A program made the translations under genes and the position numbers. Shown here piece after piece: positions 6,203-9,329 of a stretch of DNA of 9,329 nucleotides (its first letter is position 1; each line of letters starts with the position of its first letter). The notes beneath the pieces were generated by a model, which had not been told where the DNA came from, made no database searches, and saw nothing but the letters and a program-made list of their open reading frames with translations. This DNA is from Actinomycetota bacterium (lineage in GTDB: Bacteria; Actinomycetota; Actinomycetes; Nanopelagicales; Nanopelagicaceae), in the NCBI GenBank assembly GCA_009702205.1, contig WLIM01000033.1, forward strand, positions 1-9,329, given 5' to 3'.

Positions 6203-6908
6203 AAGTTTCTTTGCCCAACTCTTAGTGGCTCTGCTTCTCTCGCTAACTTTTATCGGCCTTGGGAATTGGCAATTAAATCGAGCGCGCGATGTTAAAGCTT
6301 CAAATCAGGTTATTGCAGATGCACCAAGAATTAGCCTTGAGATAATTGCAGATGCGAATTCAAATTTAGCTCCCGATGCAATAAATAAATTAGTAAGCGT
6401 TAGTGGTAAATATGTAAAGACATTTACGGCGCCACAACAAAAGCTACCTGGAGACAAGAGCTCGAATAAGGCAAATCTAGAAGTTCGACTACTAGAACTA
6501 AGTGGAGCGCGGGGAGTTCTAGTTGTTCGCGGAGTTGAAAGTTTAGAGAGTCAAGAGATTACTGGTGAGATAAAAATTAAGGGACGTTTATACCCAAGGC
6601 AAACTGCGGATTCTGCAAAAGCAGGAGAAGGCGAGCTCTCTAGAATTGATCCCGCACTAGTTGTCGGGCAAACCAAACTTTCATTATTCGATGGGTATGT
6701 AGTTGCTACATCAGAAGCAACAAAATTGGGAGAAGAAATCCTCACAACCAGGATTGCTGCGCCACAACTTAAATCTAAGGTTCCGGGAAATTATTGGCAG
6801 CACATCTCCTATGTATTTATCTGGTGGCTTATGGCGCTAATAGTTCTGCTCGCGCCTTTTTATAATTCGATGAAAGAGCGGCAAAGTGGCGGTAAAGTTG
6901 CGCTATGA
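6189..6908 (+). CDS. SURF1 family cytochrome oxidase assembly protein
   Basis: A 239-residue protein with the SURF1 layout: an N-terminal membrane helix (about 8-25), a large extracytoplasmic domain, and a second helix near the C-terminus (about 207-224). The family signature GNWQLNRA (25-32) follows the first helix (usual form G-x-WQ-x-x-R), and the C-terminal signature is HISYVFIWW (205-213), equivalent to H-x-x-Y-x-x-x-W. SURF1 proteins help insert haem a into subunit I of aa3-type cytochrome oxidases, so an aerobic respiratory chain is implied. No cox genes are in the window. The ATG at 6189 was chosen because it begins a basic segment directly before helix 1 (MKRSKSFF); it overlaps the small upstream gene by 14 bases. 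The TTG at 6135 would add 18 unconvincing residues. The stop overlaps the next start as ATGA. Confidence 0.9.
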   Translation: MKRSKSFFAQLLVALLLSLTFIGLGNWQLNRARDVKASNQVIADAPRISLEIIADANSNLAPDAINKLVSVSGKYVKTFTAPQQKLPGDKSSNKANLEVRLLELSGARGVLVVRGVESLESQEITGEIKIKGRLYPRQTADSAKAGEGELSRIDPALVVGQTKLSLFDGYVVATSEATKLGEEILTTRIAAPQLKSKVPGNYWQHISYVFIWWLMALIVLLAPFYNSMKERQSGGKVAL

Positions 6909-7240
6909 GCACACTAAATCCACGTCAGGCCGCCCTAAACGGAGCAATGATCCGCTTTCGAGTAATGGCAATTTATTGCGGCGTGATGTCGCTGCTTCTC
7001 TGGTTTGTAAATGTGCCAACACATTATTTGATTTTTAAATCCACGCACCATTACTTCACTTGGATTGCTCTGGTTCATGGCTTTACTTACCCAATTTATG
7101 TTCTTGCTGCTTTTCATTACTGCTTAAAAGCCCGTAAATCATTTGCTAGCACAATTATTTTTATTCTTGCCGGAACCCTGCCTATCGCCTCTTTCATTGC
7201 AGAACGCCGAGCAATCAAAGAATTTAAAGCCCTAGCTTAA
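6905..7240 (+). CDS. DUF3817 family integral membrane protein
   Basis: A 111-residue protein with three predicted helices (about 18-36, 50-72 and 82-98). Features shared with the actinobacterial DUF3817 family are an N-terminal MIRFRVMAIYCGVMSLLLW segment, a HGFTYPIYVL helix start (residues 58-67), and the closing GTLPIASFIAERRAIKEF (90-107), equivalent to the usual GTIP-x-x-SF-x-x-E. Function is unknown; members are often found near prenyltransferase or membrane-assembly genes. The ATG shares ATGA with the surf1 stop, showing coupled translation in the same operon. The neighbouring uppS-like gene starts 16 bases after its stop. Confidence 0.88.
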   Translation: MSTLNPRQAALNGAMIRFRVMAIYCGVMSLLLWFVNVPTHYLIFKSTHHYFTWIALVHGFTYPIYVLAAFHYCLKARKSFASTIIFILAGTLPIASFIAERRAIKEFKALA

Positions 7241-7256
7241 GTTAGGCGAAAATTAA

Positions 7257-8063
7257 GTGGCCGATTTCTTAAAAGGTTATCTAAAGCCGGTAATTAAATC
7301 GGTTCTTTATCCGGTTTATGAACGCCGGTTATTTTCAAAGTTAGACTTCACAAAGACCCCACGCCATGTTGGCGTAATTTTGGATGGCAATCGACGTTGG
7401 TCAAAAGCAAATCCATCAGTTGATGGCGACACCTCAACTTCTCGCGGCCATAAAGCTGGCGCGCAAAAAATAATAGATTTATTAGATTGGTGCGAAGAAT
7501 CAAGCGTCGAAGTCTTAACTATCTGGCTGCTTTCAAACCAGAATTTAAATCGACCACCAGAAGAGTTAGAACCTCTTCTCCAAATTATTGCCGACACAGT
7601 TAATGACTTGGCCAGTCGCAGAAGATGGGAAATTCGCCCAGTTGGATCTATGGAGCTTTTGCCCAAGAATTTGGTGGATCAATTAAATGACGTTGCAGCA
7701 AAGACCAAAGGAATTAAAGGCGTTGTAATTAATGTGGCAATTGGTTATGGCGGGCGAAGTGAAATCGCAGATGCCGTTAAATCCCTTATCGCCACCGAAG
7801 CTAATTCTGGAAAGAGTTCAGCGCAGATTGCTGAGCTAATCACCGTTGATGAAATAAGTCGCCATCTTTATACGGCTGGTCTGCCTGATCCAGATTTAGT
7901 AATTCGAACATCTGGCGAACAACGTCTAGGTGGTTTTCTTCTCTGGCAGAGCGCGCACTCTGAGTTTTATTTCTGTGAAGCATATTGGCCAGATTTTCGC
8001 CGGGTCGATTTCCTTCGAGCACTTAGAGCGTATTCACAGCGCAATCGGCGCTTTGGTAAGTGA
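7257..8063 (+). CDS. uppS: cis-prenyl diphosphate synthase, short-chain Z-isoprenyl (UppS family)
   Basis: A 268-residue enzyme of the cis-prenyltransferase family that condenses isopentenyl diphosphate onto an allylic primer in isoprenoid lipid carrier synthesis; acts at the inner face of the membrane. Motifs: ILDGNRRW (41-48) with catalytic D43, GHKAG (64-68), IWLLSNQNLNRP (89-100), VVINVAIGYGGRSEI (146-160), IRTSGEQR (216-223) with the diphosphate-binding arginines, and LLWQSAHSEFYF (228-239) with E236. The N-terminal LYPVYERRL extension, the LLSNQN-type loop and LWQSAHSE resemble mycobacterial Rv1086 (Z,E-farnesyl diphosphate synthase) more than the long-chain Rv2361c type. A short product for later elongation is therefore likely, and the generic uppS name is used with that caution. 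The GTG at 7257 is preceded by a weak AGGCGA (7244-7249) and gives the usual N-terminus. Confidence 0.92.
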   Translation: MADFLKGYLKPVIKSVLYPVYERRLFSKLDFTKTPRHVGVILDGNRRWSKANPSVDGDTSTSRGHKAGAQKIIDLLDWCEESSVEVLTIWLLSNQNLNRPPEELEPLLQIIADTVNDLASRRRWEIRPVGSMELLPKNLVDQLNDVAAKTKGIKGVVINVAIGYGGRSEIADAVKSLIATEANSGKSSAQIAELITVDEISRHLYTAGLPDPDLVIRTSGEQRLGGFLLWQSAHSEFYFCEAYWPDFRRVDFLRALRAYSQRNRRFGK

Positions 8064-8212
8064 TGGTAAGTAAACAGAAATTAACTTTTGAAATAAGCGT
8101 GTCGCGGGCCTTAGGTCGGCTAGTGGTTTTACCTTTTACCCATCAGAAGCCCACCACCCTTCTAATAAAACTAAAAAGAATGCGAGCGCCAATTGGCCAA
8201 TTCCGCCCGTGA
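8063..8212 (+). CDS. Possible small ORF upstream of phoH2, 49 residues
   Basis: An ATG at 8063 shares one base with the uppS stop (TGATG) and opens 49 codons, ending with TGA at 8210-8212, seven bases before the phoH2 ATG. The product is basic, beginning MVSKQKLTFEISVSRALGRL and ending MRAPIGQFRP, with no membrane segment or recognisable domain. Arguments for it: it fills the only sizeable gap between genes in the window, it is contiguous with both neighbours, and phoH2 has no ribosome binding site of its own, so reinitiation would explain its translation. Arguments against: no clear ribosome binding site, no known family, and codon use that cannot be judged on 49 codons. Mycobacterial phoH2 has a small upstream gene (phoAT); any relation here is by position only. 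Confidence 0.3.
   Translation: MVSKQKLTFEISVSRALGRLVVLPFTHQKPTTLLIKLKRMRAPIGQFRP
8191..8202. repeat. Perfect 12-bp palindrome before phoH2
   Basis: AATTGGCCAATT is fully self-complementary and ends 17 bases before the phoH2 ATG. It is preceded by CC, creating a nested CCAATTGG palindrome. The position suits an operator or a structure affecting translation of phoH2, but it is also inside the possible 49-codon ORF. No regulator is identified. Confidence 0.4.
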
Positions 8213-8219
8213 ACCGCGT

Positions 8220-9329
8220 ATGACATATGTGTTAGACACCAGCGTTTTGCTCGCAGACCCCGTGGCCTTAACTAGATTTGCCGAACATGAAGTAATCATC
8301 CCAATAACAGTTATTGGTGAACTCGAAACAAAGCGCGACCATCCTGAACTTGGTTACTTTGCCCGTGCTGCCCTTCGCACCTTGGACGACCTGCGAATTG
8401 AACATGGCCGCCTTGATGAAGATATAAAGCTAAATGACTTAGGTGGCACCCTTCGCGTAGAACTTAACCATTCGGATTCCTCTTCACTGCCATCTGGCTT
8501 CTTGCGAGATGGATCTAACGATTCAAGAATTCTCTCAATTGCTCGCAACATGATGGCCGAATCTAGAGATGTAGTTCTAGTTACCAAAGACCTACCACTT
8601 CGAGTTAAAGCTTCTTCAGTAGGTGTGAAATCCGAGGAGTATCGCGCCGAACTTGCGATGACAAGTGGTTGGACCGGAATGGTTGAAGCCAGCGTCGGGG
8701 GAAGTGTTATCGATGCACTTTATGAAGGTAACAAGATTGCAAATGATTTGGGCAAGGAATATCCATGCCATACCGGAATCGTTCTCCATTCAGATAAAGG
8801 AAGCGCCCTGGCTCGAGTTACGCCAGATAAGCAATTGCAATTAGTCCGTGGCGATCGCTCCGCATTTGGACTTCATGGCCGAAGCGCCGAACAACGAGTT
8901 GCCCTCGATTTATTACTGGATAGCGAAGTTGGAATCATCTCTCTCGGCGGACGAGCAGGAACAGGAAAGAGCGCGCTCGCACTTAGCGCTGGTTTAGAAG
9001 CAGTTCTAGAAAAGCGCCAACATAAGAAAGTCGTAATTTTTCGCCCGCTCTATGCCGTCGGCGGCCAGGAACTTGGATACCTGCCGGGCAGTGAGAACGA
9101 GAAGATGTCACCTTGGGCCCAAGCCGTCTTTGACACATTAGGAGCTCTAGTTAGCCAGCAAGTAATCGATGAGATTATCGATCGCGGGCTAATTGAAGTT
9201 CTGCCCCTGACTCATATTCGCGGTCGCTCGCTCCATGATTCCTATGTGATTGTCGATGAGGCGCAATCTTTGGAACGTGGCGTACTTCTAACGGTGCTCT
9301 CTCGCATCGGCCAGAATTCAAGAGTGATC
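8220..9329 (+). CDS. phoH2: PhoH2: PIN-domain RNase fused to PhoH ATPase, 3' truncated
   Basis: The frame is open from the ATG at 8220 to the window end, giving 370 residues without a stop; mycobacterial PhoH2 is about 430 residues, so about 60 are missing. The N-terminal PIN domain shows YVLDTSVLLADP (3-14) with D6, TVIGELETKR (30-39) with E34, GSNDSRIL (98-105) with D101, and VLVTKDLPLR (119-128) with D124: all four expected acidic residues for metal-dependent RNA cleavage. The PhoH ATPase follows, with Walker A GGRAGTGKS (243-251), RPLYAVGGQELGYLPG (275-290), and Walker B SYVIVDEAQS (341-350). Mycobacterial PhoH2 is reported as an RNA helicase with RNase activity. The ATG gives the family's usual short start (MTYVLDTSVLL); a TTG at 8193 is the only in-frame alternative. 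Neither a Shine-Dalgarno sequence nor a close -10 box precedes it, so translation may depend on upstream sequence. Confidence 0.95.
   Translation, partial: MTYVLDTSVLLADPVALTRFAEHEVIIPITVIGELETKRDHPELGYFARAALRTLDDLRIEHGRLDEDIKLNDLGGTLRVELNHSDSSSLPSGFLRDGSNDSRILSIARNMMAESRDVVLVTKDLPLRVKASSVGVKSEEYRAELAMTSGWTGMVEASVGGSVIDALYEGNKIANDLGKEYPCHTGIVLHSDKGSALARVTPDKQLQLVRGDRSAFGLHGRSAEQRVALDLLLDSEVGIISLGGRAGTGKSALALSAGLEAVLEKRQHKKVVIFRPLYAVGGQELGYLPGSENEKMSPWAQAVFDTLGALVSQQVIDEIIDRGLIEVLPLTHIRGRSLHDSYVIVDEAQSLERGVLLTVLSRIGQNSRVI

Noticed and set aside
7316..7666. A 116-codon antisense frame opposite uppS, plus several shorter antisense and out-of-frame ORFs (for example 1082-1264, 3341-3586, 4776-5015, 5353-5568, 7840-8022, 8354-8587).
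   Set aside because: All lie within confidently identified genes, have no recognisable domains or start signals, and are explained as shadows of the coding frame.
8054..8071. Direct repeat TGGTAAGT (8054-8061 and 8064-8071) at the end of uppS.
   Set aside because: Only two 8-base copies, one inside uppS; most likely chance.
8142..8162. Short AGAAG/CTTCT inverted repeat between uppS and phoH2 considered as a terminator.
   Set aside because: Only five base pairs with a nine-base loop and no U-tract; too weak to call.

Overview
The window looks like chromosomal DNA from a streamlined, lower-GC actinobacterium; a freshwater Nanopelagicales (acI-type) bacterium is my best guess. By eye the GC content is clearly below 50%, unlike mycobacteria or streptomycetes. 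Yet the gene set is actinobacterial: GreA followed by a DUF4307 membrane protein, DUF3817, a short-chain Z-isoprenyl diphosphate synthase with the LWQSAHSE signature, and a PIN-PhoH fusion (PhoH2). Genes are packed tightly: stop codons overlap or nearly touch, several starts overlap the preceding stop, and no stretch of 300 bases lacks a gene. The longest gap between confident genes is the 156 bases between the prenyltransferase and phoH2. No tRNA, rRNA, insertion sequence, CRISPR array or phage gene was seen.

Layout. Positions 1-510 (+) hold the C-terminal part of a Bax inhibitor-1/YccA family membrane protein. Next is an efflux block: two MFS drug exporters on the minus strand (a 14-helix DHA2 type at 1696-3303, followed by a 12-helix type at 507-1703), and, diverging from them on the plus strand, a DrrA/DrrB-type ABC exporter (3354-5109). 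greA (5111-5596) and a DUF4307 gene (5627-6028) lie on the minus strand, convergent with the exporter. Diverging from DUF4307 is a plus-strand operon: a 45-residue single-pass membrane protein (6065-6202), a SURF1-family cytochrome oxidase assembly protein (6189-6908), a DUF3817 membrane protein (6905-7240) and the prenyl diphosphate synthase (7257-8063). After a gap holding a possible 49-codon ORF and a perfect 12-bp palindrome, a PIN-PhoH ATPase (phoH2) runs off the right edge (8220-9329).

How the parts relate. The efflux block supplies proton-driven and ATP-driven export of hydrophobic compounds. GreA is housekeeping transcript rescue. SURF1 implies an aerobic haem-copper oxidase. The prenyltransferase feeds isoprenoid carrier lipid synthesis, and PhoH2 is an RNA helicase/RNase candidate. 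The order greA, DUF4307, (divergent) uppS-like, phoH2 resembles the mycobacterial greA-Rv1081c-mca-Rv1086-phoH2 neighbourhood, but here the small membrane protein and SURF1 stand where mca would be. Several genes lack a Shine-Dalgarno sequence and instead have a TAnnnT -10-like box 6-9 bases before the ATG, suggesting leaderless transcripts. The most interesting items are the small membrane gene coupled to surf1, the possible phoH2 leader ORF with its palindrome, the back-to-back leaderless promoters at 6029-6064, and a perfect 14-bp stem built into the coding end of an MFS gene.
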